Assembly (NCBI GenBank): GCA_934130175.1
Contig: CAKOXP010000006.1
Span: 10,476 to 74,475 of the forward strand
Direction: 5' to 3'
Origin: an uncultured Bacilli bacterium
Lineage (GTDB): Bacteria; Bacillota_I; Bacilli_A; RF39; UBA660
DNA: 64,000 nucleotides
Each line of letters opens with the position of its first letter. Position 1 is the first letter of the stretch. A program made the position numbers and the translations under genes. This document shows positions 24,010-33,404 of this stretch, piece after piece. The notes under the pieces were generated by a model. That model saw nothing but the letters and a program-made list of their open reading frames with translations, ran no database searches and was not told the origin of the DNA.

Positions 24010-25028
24010 TAACTTTCCTCCTTACTTCTTAGTTGTCCACAAGCTGCACTAATATTGCCACCAAACTCACGCCTTATTGTCACACTAATCTTATTCTTCT
24101 TTAGTATATCATAAAACTTCATAATTTGCATAGCATTACTACGATTAAATTGAATATTTTCTGTAGTGTTATAAGGAATTAAATTGACATAAGCATTCAT
24201 CCCTTTAATTAGATTAGCTAAAGAAATAGCATCACTTTCGCTATCATTAACCCCGTCTAATAAAATATATTCAAAAGTTAATCTTCTACCAGTCTTTTCA
24301 ATGTATTTTTTCAAAACTTTTATTAAATCTTCTAAAGGATAAACCTTATTAATAGGCATTATTTTATTTCTTAGTTCATTTGTAGGTGCATGAAGAGAAA
24401 TTGCTAAATTAACTTGTAATGAAAAATTCATAAACTCTTCAATCTTGGGAATGATTCCACAAGTTGATACTGTAATATGTCTACTTCCAATCGCAAGTCC
24501 TTTAGGATCATTTATTATTTTAAATAAGTTAATAACGTTATCGTAATTATCAAACGGTTCACCTATACCCATAATAACCACATGCGAAATACGAGATTTT
24601 ATGTCTTCTTCTACTTGAAGAATTTGTAAAACCATTTCACTAGTTTCCAAATTTCTTACTTTTTTCCTTCTTCCACTTTCACAAAAACGACATCCCATAT
24701 TACAACCAACTTGACTTGAAATACAAATACTATTTCCATAGTCATGTCTCATAAGTACTGCTTCAATATGTTCACCATCACTAAGCTTAAATAAATATTT
24801 ATTTACATCTGTATCTCTTTCAACCAAAATTAAATCTAATTTTTTAATATCAAAATCTTCTCTTAACTTTAAAATAGTTTCCTTCTTTATATTACTCATC
24901 TCTTCAAATGAAGAAACACGTTTTTTATATAACCATTCAAATACTTGTAAAGCATGAAATTTCTTATCGTTATTATTAATAAAATAGTCTTGCAATTGCT
25001 CTAAATTATAATTATATATACTTTTCAT
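24009..25028 (-). CDS. rlmN: Dual-specificity rRNA/tRNA methyltransferase RlmN
   Basis: RlmN is a radical S-adenosylmethionine enzyme that methylates C2 of A2503 in 23S rRNA and A37 in some tRNAs. The iron-sulfur cluster motif CNMGCRFC is at residues 109-116, and the GEPFDNYDN segment follows. The C-terminal VTIRREFGGNISAACGQL holds the Cys needed for catalysis. A GTG three codons earlier belongs to the ribosome binding site AGGTGA, so I start at ATG 25028 (339 residues). It heads the stp-prkC-rsgA-rpe operon. Confidence 0.95.
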   Translation of the reverse strand: MKSIYNYNLEQLQDYFINNNDKKFHALQVFEWLYKKRVSSFEEMSNIKKETILKLREDFDIKKLDLILVERDTDVNKYLFKLSDGEHIEAVLMRHDYGNSICISSQVGCNMGCRFCESGRRKKVRNLETSEMVLQILQVEEDIKSRISHVVIMGIGEPFDNYDNVINLFKIINDPKGLAIGSRHITVSTCGIIPKIEEFMNFSLQVNLAISLHAPTNELRNKIMPINKVYPLEDLIKVLKKYIEKTGRRLTFEYILLDGVNDSESDAISLANLIKGMNAYVNLIPYNTTENIQFNRSNAMQIMKFYDILKKNKISVTIRREFGGNISAACGQLRSKEES

Positions 25029-25084
25029 ATAGATCACCTACTACATAGAGTATTATACTATTTTCTATATTCTTTAGTAAAGAA

Positions 25085-25113
25085 AAAAAAGCACACTTTT
25101 AATGTGCTTTTTT
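25085..25113. terminator. Terminator downstream of the Rpn-like gene
   Basis: AAAAAAGCACA (25085-25095) pairs perfectly with TGTGCTTTTTT (25103-25113), an eleven-base stem with T-runs in both directions. On the minus strand it ends the gene at 25133. Confidence 0.85.
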
Positions 25114-25132
25114 AATCTAGTTAAATAGGAAA

Positions 25133-26104
25133 TCACTTTAATGTCATTATTTCTTCTTCACTTAAACCTGTGTATTTAGAAATAGTGTTAACATCTAAAT
25201 TATCATTTAACATTGCTTTAGCAATATTTTGTTTTTCAGCTAGGCTTCCTTGCTCTAACCCTTGTTTCAAACCTTGTTCTAAACCTTGCTCTAATCCTTG
25301 AGCCATTCCTTGTTCTAAACCTTGCTCTAATCCTTGAGCCATTCCTTGTTCTATTCCTTTTTCCAATCCTTCAGCTAATCCTTCAGCTAACCCTTTTTCT
25401 ATTGCTTCTCTTCTTAAGGAATTCTCTATTTTTCGGTTGTCCTCTTCCGCACTCATAAATTCTCTAAAATCTGGATCTTGATTTACTTCTTCTAATGTTT
25501 TCATATACTTATCAACACTCCTATCCTGAGATAGTTCTTCTAAAGTTTTTAATTCTTCTTGATTTAAATCTAACATTATTAAGTATTTATATTTCTCTAT
25601 CTCATTTCTAGACTTAGAATACCATATATCTTTTATCTTATCCATATTTATATCATATATTATTAAATTTTTGATATACTCATTTCCTTCTTCATCTCTT
25701 ACTTTATAAATCCTTACTAACTCTTCTATACTTAAAGAATAACTTAAGTTAATTTGAATTACTAAAGTATCTTCATTATATTCATCTCCTTTCTTTACTT
25801 CATGGGAATATGTATCAAAGATGAATGAGGCATTTCTCGGATGAAGATAATTCGGTTTTTCTGCGTTTACTTCTACTTGAATTTTTCCTATATTGGTTTG
25901 TAAAAATAAATCAAAATGTTTTCTTCTAACATGAATGTTATCAACATTTCTTTCTAGATTTAAAAACTTAATATCTTCTATCTTTACATCTAGAATTGAT
26001 TCTAATAATTTAGTTAGAATATCTTTACTTTCTTCTTTCATGAACACTTCCTTAAAGGCTCGATCATTCCTACAAGTATAAAATTTGCTTATTGTTTCAG
26101 ACAT
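25133..26104 (-). CDS. Rpn-family PD-(D/E)XK nuclease-like protein
   Basis: The protein matches the Rpn/transposase_31-like PD-(D/E)XK family: NDRAFKEVFMKEESKDILTKLLESIL at the start, then VRRKHFDLFLQTNIGKIQVEVNAE with the nuclease-type Asp and the Glu-x-Asn pattern, and RNASFIFDTYSHEVKKG. Rpn proteins are RecA-independent recombination-promoting nucleases, reported more recently as phage-defence factors. Residues about 240-290 are a tandem tetrapeptide array (EQGL, AEGL, AQGL), typical of this family's tail and probably helical. The gene stands alone between terminators. Confidence 0.85.
   Translation of the reverse strand: MSETISKFYTCRNDRAFKEVFMKEESKDILTKLLESILDVKIEDIKFLNLERNVDNIHVRRKHFDLFLQTNIGKIQVEVNAEKPNYLHPRNASFIFDTYSHEVKKGDEYNEDTLVIQINLSYSLSIEELVRIYKVRDEEGNEYIKNLIIYDINMDKIKDIWYSKSRNEIEKYKYLIMLDLNQEELKTLEELSQDRSVDKYMKTLEEVNQDPDFREFMSAEEDNRKIENSLRREAIEKGLAEGLAEGLEKGIEQGMAQGLEQGLEQGMAQGLEQGLEQGLKQGLEQGSLAEKQNIAKAMLNDNLDVNTISKYTGLSEEEIMTLK
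25246..25400 (-). repeat. 12-base tandem repeat coding for (EQGL)n
   Basis: About a dozen imperfect 12-base units encode the Glu-x-Gly-x tail of the Rpn-like protein. The units vary mainly at third positions and between EQG and AQG/AEG forms, as expected of a slippage-prone array. Confidence 0.8.
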
Positions 26105-26133
26105 ATCACCACTTCCTTTCTCTTATCTAAAAC

Positions 26134-26166
26134 AAAAAAATAGAAGGAAAGCATTTTTCCTTCTAT
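26134..26166 (-). terminator. Terminator of the smaller SipW-type surface protein
   Basis: ATAGAAGGAAA (26140-26150) pairs with TTTCCTTCTAT (26156-26166), followed on the minus strand by seven T. Confidence 0.85.
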
Positions 26167-26217
26167 AATATTATTGTCTTTTAATTGGAGTTTTCCTGAG
26201 ACATTTTATCTAATTTT

Positions 26218-27867
26218 TTAATCTATACTAATTAAAGTTATTTTAGCATAACCATTTCCTTGTTTTGCACATTTCTCAGTTGGAGTTGAACTAGTACATG
26301 TTGCGATATTTGTTTTTAATTCACTTTTTGTTATCGCATAATATTCTTTGTCACTACTTAAAGTTATTTCTGTTTTAGAACCAACACTTCCTGAGGTTGC
26401 ATCTTTATTTTCATTATATCCTACTACATTTGGTGTTGCACTACTCGCCTTTATTTCTGGTGTAGTTATACTACATTCAGTATCTTGTACTTCACCATTA
26501 TATTTTTCTTCTAAGATACATGTTTTTGTTATTACTTCATCTTGGACTCCATCAAGGGAAGATGCCCCATTTTTATAAAATTTTGCACTCAAAGTAATTG
26601 CATCTTTTTTTATTATAGGATAATATTCCTCATCACTTTTTAACTCTATTTCTGTTTTAGGTTTTATTCCTGTTATTGCTGTTTTATCCTTATTCCAACC
26701 AATTGCACTATATCCTTGTTCTGTTACTATTTCTGGTGTGGTTATCTTACAACCTTCTTCTTGTTTTTCTTCATTATAAACTGATGGTATTGTACAACTT
26801 ACTGTTGTTGATCCTATTTGGCTCACTCCTGAAACTTGCTTATTAAATGTTGCTGTATAAACTATTTCATCTTTCTTTACTATAGTGTATACATTTGTAT
26901 CTTCACTTATATCTATTCGTGAAATTGCTCCTACATGTGATCCTTTTTCTGTACTCCATCCTACTTTTGTATAACCCTGTTCTGGCGTTATTTCAGGTAG
27001 TGTTATACTACAACTTTTCTCTTCTTTTTCCTTTAACAAGCAAGTTTCTTCATTTTTTGATATTTTATCTACTCCTGCTTGTTTTACGAAAGTCACTTTA
27101 AGTTTTTTTGTTATCGTTACTGTTATATCTTTTTTTGCTCCTGTTATCTTATTTCTTACTTTAAACACTACCGTTCCATAATGTTTTCCTACTATATTTC
27201 CTAAACTATCTATTTCTGCTACTTCTTCATCGCTGCTTTCTATTTCATAATTTTCTATTTTATCTTCTAGTCCCAATGTTTTTGTATTATCATTTATATC
27301 AAGGCTTATTTCACTTTTATCCGTTTTAATATTTTCTTGTTCTACTTCAACATTTAATCTTGCTGCAAAAGTCTTATTCATTCCTTCATTTGTTGTATCA
27401 TAATCCATCCATAATTTTAATGTATATGTATTTGTTGTTTTGGCATTAATTACTCCTCTATCGACTATTCTTCTTTTATTTTCTTTTATAGAAGGTAAAA
27501 AGACAGTTTCTTTCTTTTCACCATTTTTTTCTAAGCTATACTTTAGAATATCATCACTCATTCTTTCTTCTTCCTGAGGTATATCTATATCATCTAACGT
27601 TATAATATAGCTTGCTTTGACACTCCCATTATTTACTAATCTAAATGTATACCCTTCTTGAGCAAGTCCCTTTTCATCACTTATTGGTACAGCATCCTCT
27701 AAGTTTATTCCTTCTGATGTTGACTCATCTAATACTAATGATAAATTTCCTGCTCTTAATGCATTTATTTTTTCACTTTTCTTTGTTATATTTAACCACG
27801 CAAAAGATGAAGATATTAATAAAAATAAAGATATTGTAAGTATTATTAAACCCCTATTCTTATTCAT
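26218..27867 (-). CDS. SipW-type surface protein with three two-Cys repeats
   Basis: This is a shorter relative of the giant protein at 12743-18202. It has a SipW-like signal (residues 1-35, FLLISSSFAWLN), a camelysin-like N-domain with a KASYIITLDDI core, a degenerate Big-like segment (about 170-255) and three tandem repeats at about 255-515. Each repeat has paired Cys, a Gly-Trp or Gly-Tyr motif and an ending like YYAITK. The third repeat is nearly superimposable on a repeat of the giant protein (NGASSLDG versus NGAASLDG; ASSATPNVVGY versus ASSATPIVIGY). It stops after a short C-terminal piece (GNGYAKITLI), without the long DUF6273-like end. ATG 27867 fits AAGG eight bases upstream best. 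Confidence 0.8.
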   Translation of the reverse strand: MNKNRGLIILTISLFLLISSSFAWLNITKKSEKINALRAGNLSLVLDESTSEGINLEDAVPISDEKGLAQEGYTFRLVNNGSVKASYIITLDDIDIPQEEERMSDDILKYSLEKNGEKKETVFLPSIKENKRRIVDRGVINAKTTNTYTLKLWMDYDTTNEGMNKTFAARLNVEVEQENIKTDKSEISLDINDNTKTLGLEDKIENYEIESSDEEVAEIDSLGNIVGKHYGTVVFKVRNKITGAKKDITVTITKKLKVTFVKQAGVDKISKNEETCLLKEKEEKSCSITLPEITPEQGYTKVGWSTEKGSHVGAISRIDISEDTNVYTIVKKDEIVYTATFNKQVSGVSQIGSTTVSCTIPSVYNEEKQEEGCKITTPEIVTEQGYSAIGWNKDKTAITGIKPKTEIELKSDEEYYPIIKKDAITLSAKFYKNGASSLDGVQDEVITKTCILEEKYNGEVQDTECSITTPEIKASSATPNVVGYNENKDATSGSVGSKTEITLSSDKEYYAITKSELKTNIATCTSSTPTEKCAKQGNGYAKITLISID

Positions 27868-27931
27868 CCTCATCACCTTACTTTTCCTATAATTAGGATA
27901 TCTTATATTATAAGTTTTTTCAATTGAAAAA

Positions 27932-27986
27932 AAAGAAGTTAAGTTGTTGATATAATACGTATCGAATTACTAACTAACTTCTTCTT
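27932..27986 (-). terminator. Long-loop terminator overlapping the stop codon
   Basis: AAAGAAGTTA near 27933 pairs with TAACTTCTTC near 27976-27985; on the minus strand eight T follow. The stop codon of the upstream gene is inside the hairpin. Confidence 0.6.
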
Positions 27987-28695
27987 TTATTTTATTATTA
28001 CCTAAAAAATTGGAGTATGTAGATTCTATTATTCCTTCATCAATAGTGTATTTTTTATAATTTGTATAAGACGAGAAATCAAAATTGAATTTATATGCTT
28101 CTTTATTATTATCAACAAATACTGTAATTTTGTTGATAGCCAAATCTGTATCTATATCTCTATTATTAAAGATTTTTTCTAAAGTATCAGTTGTTATTTG
28201 ATAATTATAACTTTTAGTAGAATCTTCATATATTGTATGTGACTCTAACTTTGCTTGATTAAGTATTTTTTCTATAACATCTATATTTCTAAGCTCACCA
28301 AATTTATATGGATTATCACTATTTACAAATACTTGATTTTCTTTTTTAAAATAAGCTTCTCCATCTTTATAATAGGTATCTAGATTATTTACAGTAAATA
28401 AAGAATTATTTTGATAATTTTTTCCTTCGTAGGTTATAATATTATTATCAAAATTTACTGTATATTTAAAATCATAATTATTAGTCTTTATACTACTAAT
28501 ACTAAATGGTAAATTAGAATTACTCTTATTTTGATTATTACTTTTTGCTTGGTTAGATCTAATAGAAAAAATTATAACTGCAAAAAATATAAAATAAATG
28601 CTTAAAATTATCCAAGCTTTTTTTTGAGAATCACTTGAAATATCTTTATAAGTATTTTTTAAATCAATTTGCTTCTTATTGTTTTTTTCTTTCAT
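27970..28695 (-). CDS. Single-pass membrane protein of unknown function
   Basis: A basic cytosolic segment of about 28 residues precedes one membrane helix (about 29-47, WIILSIYFIFFAVIIF). The remaining 190 residues are outside, rich in Asn, Tyr and Lys and probably a beta-rich domain (DFKYTVNFDNNIITYEGKNY). No known motif is visible. It follows fmt by nine bases with AGGAG before the ATG, so it probably shares the priA-fmt transcript. Confidence 0.7.
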   Translation of the reverse strand: MKEKNNKKQIDLKNTYKDISSDSQKKAWIILSIYFIFFAVIIFSIRSNQAKSNNQNKSNSNLPFSISSIKTNNYDFKYTVNFDNNIITYEGKNYQNNSLFTVNNLDTYYKDGEAYFKKENQVFVNSDNPYKFGELRNIDVIEKILNQAKLESHTIYEDSTKSYNYQITTDTLEKIFNNRDIDTDLAINKITVFVDNNKEAYKFNFDFSSYTNYKKYTIDEGIIESTYSNFLGNNKIKEEVS

Positions 28696-28704
28696 AAAAA
28701 TCTC

Positions 28705-29628
28705 CTATTTTATAACTTTACCAAGCAAGCTATTTTTATCAATACCATTTAAATAATCCCTTACTAACATTTTCTTTTTACCAGCCGGTTTTATCTCTGT
28801 TAAAATTAGCTCTCCATCTAATGTTGAAACTCCAATTCCATCTTTATATATATTGATAATTTTACCAGGAGTTTCATTTTTTGAAGTACCAATTCTACTA
28901 TTATAAACTTTAAATTCTTCACTATCTAAAATAAAATTAGCTGCTGGTGCTGGATTAAGTCCTCTGATTAAATTAAATACTTGCCTACTTGTTTTATTAA
29001 AATCGATATGTTCTTCTTCTCTTTTTATATTATAGGCAAATGTTACTTTGTCTATATCCTGTTTAACTCTTTTATTTGTTTTCTTAAAAATACTTGGTAA
29101 AGTTTTTAATAAAAGTTCTCCTCCCATCAGACTTAATCTATCATGTAATATTTCTAAATTATCACTATCTAAAATTTTCGTTTCTTCTTGACTAATAATA
29201 TCTCCACTATCCATCTTTACATCCATATACATAATAGTAATTCCTGTCTTATCATATCCATCTATTATAGCCTTATGAATTGGTGCGCCTCCTCTTAGTT
29301 TTGGAAGAAGTGAAGCGTGAACATTAATACATCCATATTCTGGATAATCCAAAAGTACTTTAGGAATGATTTGCCCATAGGCACAAGTAATAATAATGTC
29401 AGGTTTAGTATCAATTATTTTTTGGTAATCTTCTTTTATATTTACTGGTTGAAATACATTGATTCCATATTCTAAAGCTTTACTTTTTACAGGAGTTGGA
29501 GTAAGGATTTGTTTTCTTCCTACTTTTTTATCAGGTTGACTAACAACTAAAACAACTTCATAATTTTTAATTAATCCTTCTAAAATTGGTACTGCAAAAT
29601 CGGGTGTTCCCATAAATACAATTTTCAA
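28705..29628 (-). CDS. fmt: Methionyl-tRNA formyltransferase
   Basis: Fmt formylates initiator Met-tRNA using 10-formyltetrahydrofolate. The sequence begins KIVFMGTPDFAVP, and has NVHASLLPKLRGGAPIHKAI with the catalytic Asn and His, then GITIMYMDVKMDSGDI with the catalytic Asp, and the C-terminal tRNA-binding domain. The GTG further upstream is part of AAGGTGAT; the best start is TTG at 29628, which gives the canonical N-terminus. A rare start codon suggests modest expression. It lies in the priA operon, as in many Bacilli, but def is not adjacent here. Confidence 0.95.
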   Translation of the reverse strand: MKIVFMGTPDFAVPILEGLIKNYEVVLVVSQPDKKVGRKQILTPTPVKSKALEYGINVFQPVNIKEDYQKIIDTKPDIIITCAYGQIIPKVLLDYPEYGCINVHASLLPKLRGGAPIHKAIIDGYDKTGITIMYMDVKMDSGDIISQEETKILDSDNLEILHDRLSLMGGELLLKTLPSIFKKTNKRVKQDIDKVTFAYNIKREEEHIDFNKTSRQVFNLIRGLNPAPAANFILDSEEFKVYNSRIGTSKNETPGKIINIYKDGIGVSTLDGELILTEIKPAGKKKMLVRDYLNGIDKNSLLGKVIK

Positions 29629-29633
29629 AAAAA

Positions 29634-30860
29634 TCACCTTCCTAACATAATAATCATAACTGTCACACCTATTGTTATTAAAAGTACCCCAATAAGCGCT
29701 ACTATAGTTGTATTTCCATAGTTGTTTACAAAATCATTAACCAAATTGTTATCTAAATCATCAGATTTATCTTCTGTTAATATCTCTATTTGTTCATCTT
29801 CTACAAAACTGTTCTCAATTATTTCTTCTTTTTGCACATTAAATCCTAATTCTTCTAAAGATGGCAAAGATATAATTTCAAATGATAATCTTGAAATATC
29901 TCTTTTTACTATTTCATTATTAAATCTTGTTTCTAAAACTTTATTAACACTAACTATCAAATCACTTTCATCTATACCATTCATTATTTGATTAAAATCA
30001 CTCAAACTATTATTTTCTACTGTGCTTCTTTTAATAAAACATATAACAGGTTTTAAATTTTCTACTTTAAATAGGTTCCATTCTTTATCAAAAAATTCTA
30101 AAATCCTCAAAGTATCATTAAGAAGAATATCACTTTTTCTTAAATAAAAGCTTAAATTTTTACGGCATTTCTTATAATTTTTTAAAAAGAAAGCATCTAT
30201 TTCATAATTATTATCTTTTGGTAAGAGATTAACTGCTAACTCATTTAAAAAATAAGGACAGTGGTATGCATAATAACTTGCCATAAATGGGGAATCTGTT
30301 AAAGTTAAAAATGGGGACTCTGCATTTAAATCTTTTGAAAAAACATTCTTAATATTATACTTTTCAAATACTTTGTTAACTTCTTTAACAGAGTTAATTT
30401 CATAATTATAATTACTAACAGCTAAACCATTACTATTAACTTCATCTAAAAATATAGATGGAAAACTATGATAAAAATAACCATTAACAATGTATTTATT
30501 ATAAATGTGTTTCAAAATAATTTCTTTATTTTCATAAGTTGTAATATTTTTTAAATTAAGTAGTTTTTGACAATAATTAACTATCAATTTATTAATACCT
30601 GTTTTTAACTCATTATGGTTATCTACTTTTCTAAGTAATAATTGAACCTCTTGCAAATAGCTATCAAAAAAATCTTCTTTTTCAATTATAATTTCATATT
30701 TGATAATTGCATCTAAGCCCATTAAAATAGCATAATAAGTAGTATCCATTTTTTCATCACTTATAGTATAAGGAATATCTTTCTTTCTATAAACAATTCC
30801 ATTAACCAGGTCATTAAAAAACTTCTTAACGCTATCTTTTTTGAAAATGGTATCTAGCAT
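29634..30860 (-). CDS. Tail-anchored protein with an ADP-ribosyltransferase-like segment
   Basis: The family is not known to me. A helical N-terminal part (1-125) leads to GYFYHSFPSIFLDEVNSNGL (127-146) and FLTLTDSPFMASYYAYHCPYF (184-204). This order, His near the first strand, a short helix ending in Gly-Leu, then a Thr-rich strand and Ala-Ser-x-Tyr-Ala, recalls ADP-ribosyltransferase-like folds (H...GL...T...A..YA). The resemblance is my inference. An acidic linker precedes a single helix at the extreme C-terminus (about 385-405), so the protein is anchored by its tail and faces the cytosol. It lies between priA and fmt, 18 bases after another small tail-anchored protein. Confidence 0.6.
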   Translation of the reverse strand: MLDTIFKKDSVKKFFNDLVNGIVYRKKDIPYTISDEKMDTTYYAILMGLDAIIKYEIIIEKEDFFDSYLQEVQLLLRKVDNHNELKTGINKLIVNYCQKLLNLKNITTYENKEIILKHIYNKYIVNGYFYHSFPSIFLDEVNSNGLAVSNYNYEINSVKEVNKVFEKYNIKNVFSKDLNAESPFLTLTDSPFMASYYAYHCPYFLNELAVNLLPKDNNYEIDAFFLKNYKKCRKNLSFYLRKSDILLNDTLRILEFFDKEWNLFKVENLKPVICFIKRSTVENNSLSDFNQIMNGIDESDLIVSVNKVLETRFNNEIVKRDISRLSFEIISLPSLEELGFNVQKEEIIENSFVEDEQIEILTEDKSDDLDNNLVNDFVNNYGNTTIVALIGVLLITIGVTVMIIMLGR

Positions 30861-30878
30861 TTACCTCACCACCTTTAT

Positions 30879-31139
30879 TTAAATAACACCAAGACCTGAC
30901 AAAATATAATACAAGCTTCCAATTAAAACAAATAATCCTAAAACTATTAAAATTGTTTTTACAATTGGGTTATTACGATCATATAATTGTTCTTTGCTTT
31001 TACTTTCTTCTACATAAATGTGATCAGAATATTCACTGTGTTGGTCACTGGAACTATTAGAAGATATTCCTTTCTCAAAATTATAGATATCTTCAGTTGA
31101 ATCATTTTCTATATTTTCATTAAAGAACTTCTTTTTCAT
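30879..31139 (-). CDS. Small tail-anchored membrane protein
   Basis: The 86-residue protein has an acidic, Ser-rich cytosolic part (residues 1-58) and a single C-terminal helix (VKTILIVLGLFVLIGSLYYIL). Its tail design matches that of the next protein in the operon. GGAGG lies seven bases before the ATG. The function is unknown; it may be a membrane adaptor for the following protein. Confidence 0.65.
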   Translation of the reverse strand: MKKKFFNENIENDSTEDIYNFEKGISSNSSSDQHSEYSDHIYVEESKSKEQLYDRNNPIVKTILIVLGLFVLIGSLYYILSGLGVI

Positions 31140-31212
31140 ATCTAAGCCTCCATTATCACTCTAATTATATAATAAATGATAAAAAAAAGAAAGAATTATA
31201 TCGTAATTCTCT

Positions 31213-33375
31213 CTAAAAATGAATGGGATTAAAATCTATATCAATAACTACTTTATTATTACTTTGATAATGATTCATAATTCTTGTTAAAACGTCATAT
31301 AAGTCTTTGCTATTCTTATATTTCATAATAATACCATAACGATAAATGTTATTTATTTTAAATACTGTAGCAGGACTTGGTCCTAGAATAATTGTTGAAA
31401 ATAAATTTCTTTCTAAAGATCTTTTAATTTTGTTTGCTTCATTTAAAATGTAATTGTCATCTTTACCACTTATTTTCAAGTAACAAAGAAAGTAATATGG
31501 TGGATATTTTAATTTCCTTCTAATATCCATTTCTTTTTTGAAAAAACCTATATAATCATGTTCTTTTGAATATTTAATAGCGTAATGATCCTTATTAAAA
31601 GTTTGGATAATTACTTTTCCTTGATTTTTGCTTCTTCCGCTTCTACCAGATGTTTGACAAAGTAAATCAAAAGTATTTTCACTACTTCTAAAATCAGGAA
31701 TATTTAAAGAGGTATCAGCATTAATCACTCCTACTAAAGTAACAAGTGGAAAATCAAGCCCTTTTGCGACTATTTGGGTTCCAAGTAAAATATCATATTC
31801 ATGATTTTTAAAAGCTGTAATCATTTTCTTATGCATACCCTTTTTACTTGTTGTATCAACATCCATTCTTAAAATTTTAGCATCTTCAATTAAAGAGTTT
31901 AACTCTTCTTCTATTTTTTCTGTACCAACTCCAAGTGTAGAAATAGATCTTTCTCCACATGAGGGACAAGTATGTAATAAATTAGTACCATAACCACAAT
32001 AATGACATCTAAGCATATTAGAACTTTTGTGATAAGTAAGACTGATATCACAATTAGGACATTTCATTGTATAAGAACAATTTTTACAACTGACGAAAGA
32101 AGAATAGCCTCTTCTATTTAAAAGTAGGATTACCTGTTCTTTATTTTTTACAGTTTTCTTTATTTCATCAAGTAAACTTTTTGAAAAATGTCCCTTACTA
32201 TATTTCATCTCTTCATTCATATCAACAATATCAATATGAGGAAGATCTTTACCATTAACCCTGTTTGGTAAGTTTAATAGTTTATAAACTTTTTTAACAG
32301 CTCTTGCATATGTATCCAAACTTGGTGTAGCACTTCCCATCAAAACTGGACAGTTATAATTTTTTGCTCTTTCTATAGCTATATCTTTAGCATTATATCT
32401 TGGATTATTATCTTGTTTATAAGAATCACTATGCTCTTCATCTATAATAATAATTCCTATATTTGTAAGTGGCGCAAAAACAGCACTTCTAGCACCTATA
32501 ACAATAGAAACTTCTCCTCTTACAATTCTTCTCCACTCATCATACTTTTCACCATCGGATAAGGCCGAATGAAGAGCCGCTATTTTATTACCAAAAACCT
32601 GTTCAAAACGACTTACCATTTGAGGAGTTAAACTTATTTCTGGAACTAACATAATAGCAGTTTTTCCAAGATTTAAAACTTTTTCAATTAGTTTGATATA
32701 AACTTCTGTTTTACCACTACCAGTAACTCCATGTAATAAATAAACATCATTACTAAATAAATTAACACTATCAACAACTTTTTGTTGTTCTAAAGTCAAT
32801 TCTTTTACCCTATCAGATTTATCTAAATAATCAGTTCTATATTTTTCAACTAAGCACTTTACCAAAATATTTTTCTTAACTAATGTATTTAAGCTACTTG
32901 AAGAAATATCTAAAATTTCTTTTCTACTTACCATTTCTCTAGTTTTAAACATATCAACTATTTCTTGTTGACCACTATTTAATTTAACATCAACAACATT
33001 TTTATTTAATTTATAGAAAGTTTCATACTTTTTATTAATAACTACATTATTTTTAGCTTTAAGTGCTTTAGGAAGCATTACTTGATAACAAGAAATTAAA
33101 GGCGCTAAAGTTTTTTCTTTCATAAACTTACCAAGCTTTATCAACTCATCATTTAAAACAATATCTTCATCTATAACTCTAATAATTTCTTTTAAAGAAT
33201 CTAGATTACTATTTTCTTTTATTTCTAAAACAAAGCCCTCTAATTTCTGATGACCGAAAGGTACCTCTACTCTTAATCCTATTTTAATAAATTTTTCTTT
33301 TTCTTGAGGAACTTTATAATCAAAAATACGATCAACACTTTTATTAGATATTTCTACTAAAACACCGACTATCAT
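31213..33375 (-). CDS. priA: Primosomal replication restart helicase PriA
   Basis: PriA reloads the replicative helicase at stalled forks. Visible features are the N-terminal 3'-end-binding domain (residues 1-100), Walker A HGVTGSGKTEVY near 215-226, the DEEH box in IIIDEEHSDSY, and an eight-Cys zinc region (CKNCSYTMKCPNCDISL ... CHYCGY ... CPSCG) at about 430-475. The helicase motif QIVAKGLDFP follows. At 720 residues the length is normal. GGAGGG precedes the ATG. Confidence 0.95.
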   Translation of the reverse strand: MIVGVLVEISNKSVDRIFDYKVPQEKEKFIKIGLRVEVPFGHQKLEGFVLEIKENSNLDSLKEIIRVIDEDIVLNDELIKLGKFMKEKTLAPLISCYQVMLPKALKAKNNVVINKKYETFYKLNKNVVDVKLNSGQQEIVDMFKTREMVSRKEILDISSSSLNTLVKKNILVKCLVEKYRTDYLDKSDRVKELTLEQQKVVDSVNLFSNDVYLLHGVTGSGKTEVYIKLIEKVLNLGKTAIMLVPEISLTPQMVSRFEQVFGNKIAALHSALSDGEKYDEWRRIVRGEVSIVIGARSAVFAPLTNIGIIIIDEEHSDSYKQDNNPRYNAKDIAIERAKNYNCPVLMGSATPSLDTYARAVKKVYKLLNLPNRVNGKDLPHIDIVDMNEEMKYSKGHFSKSLLDEIKKTVKNKEQVILLLNRRGYSSFVSCKNCSYTMKCPNCDISLTYHKSSNMLRCHYCGYGTNLLHTCPSCGERSISTLGVGTEKIEEELNSLIEDAKILRMDVDTTSKKGMHKKMITAFKNHEYDILLGTQIVAKGLDFPLVTLVGVINADTSLNIPDFRSSENTFDLLCQTSGRSGRSKNQGKVIIQTFNKDHYAIKYSKEHDYIGFFKKEMDIRRKLKYPPYYFLCYLKISGKDDNYILNEANKIKRSLERNLFSTIILGPSPATVFKINNIYRYGIIMKYKNSKDLYDVLTRIMNHYQSNNKVVIDIDFNPIHF

Positions 33376-33404
33376 AAAATCCCTCCTTTCTTATATTATA
33401 GCAC

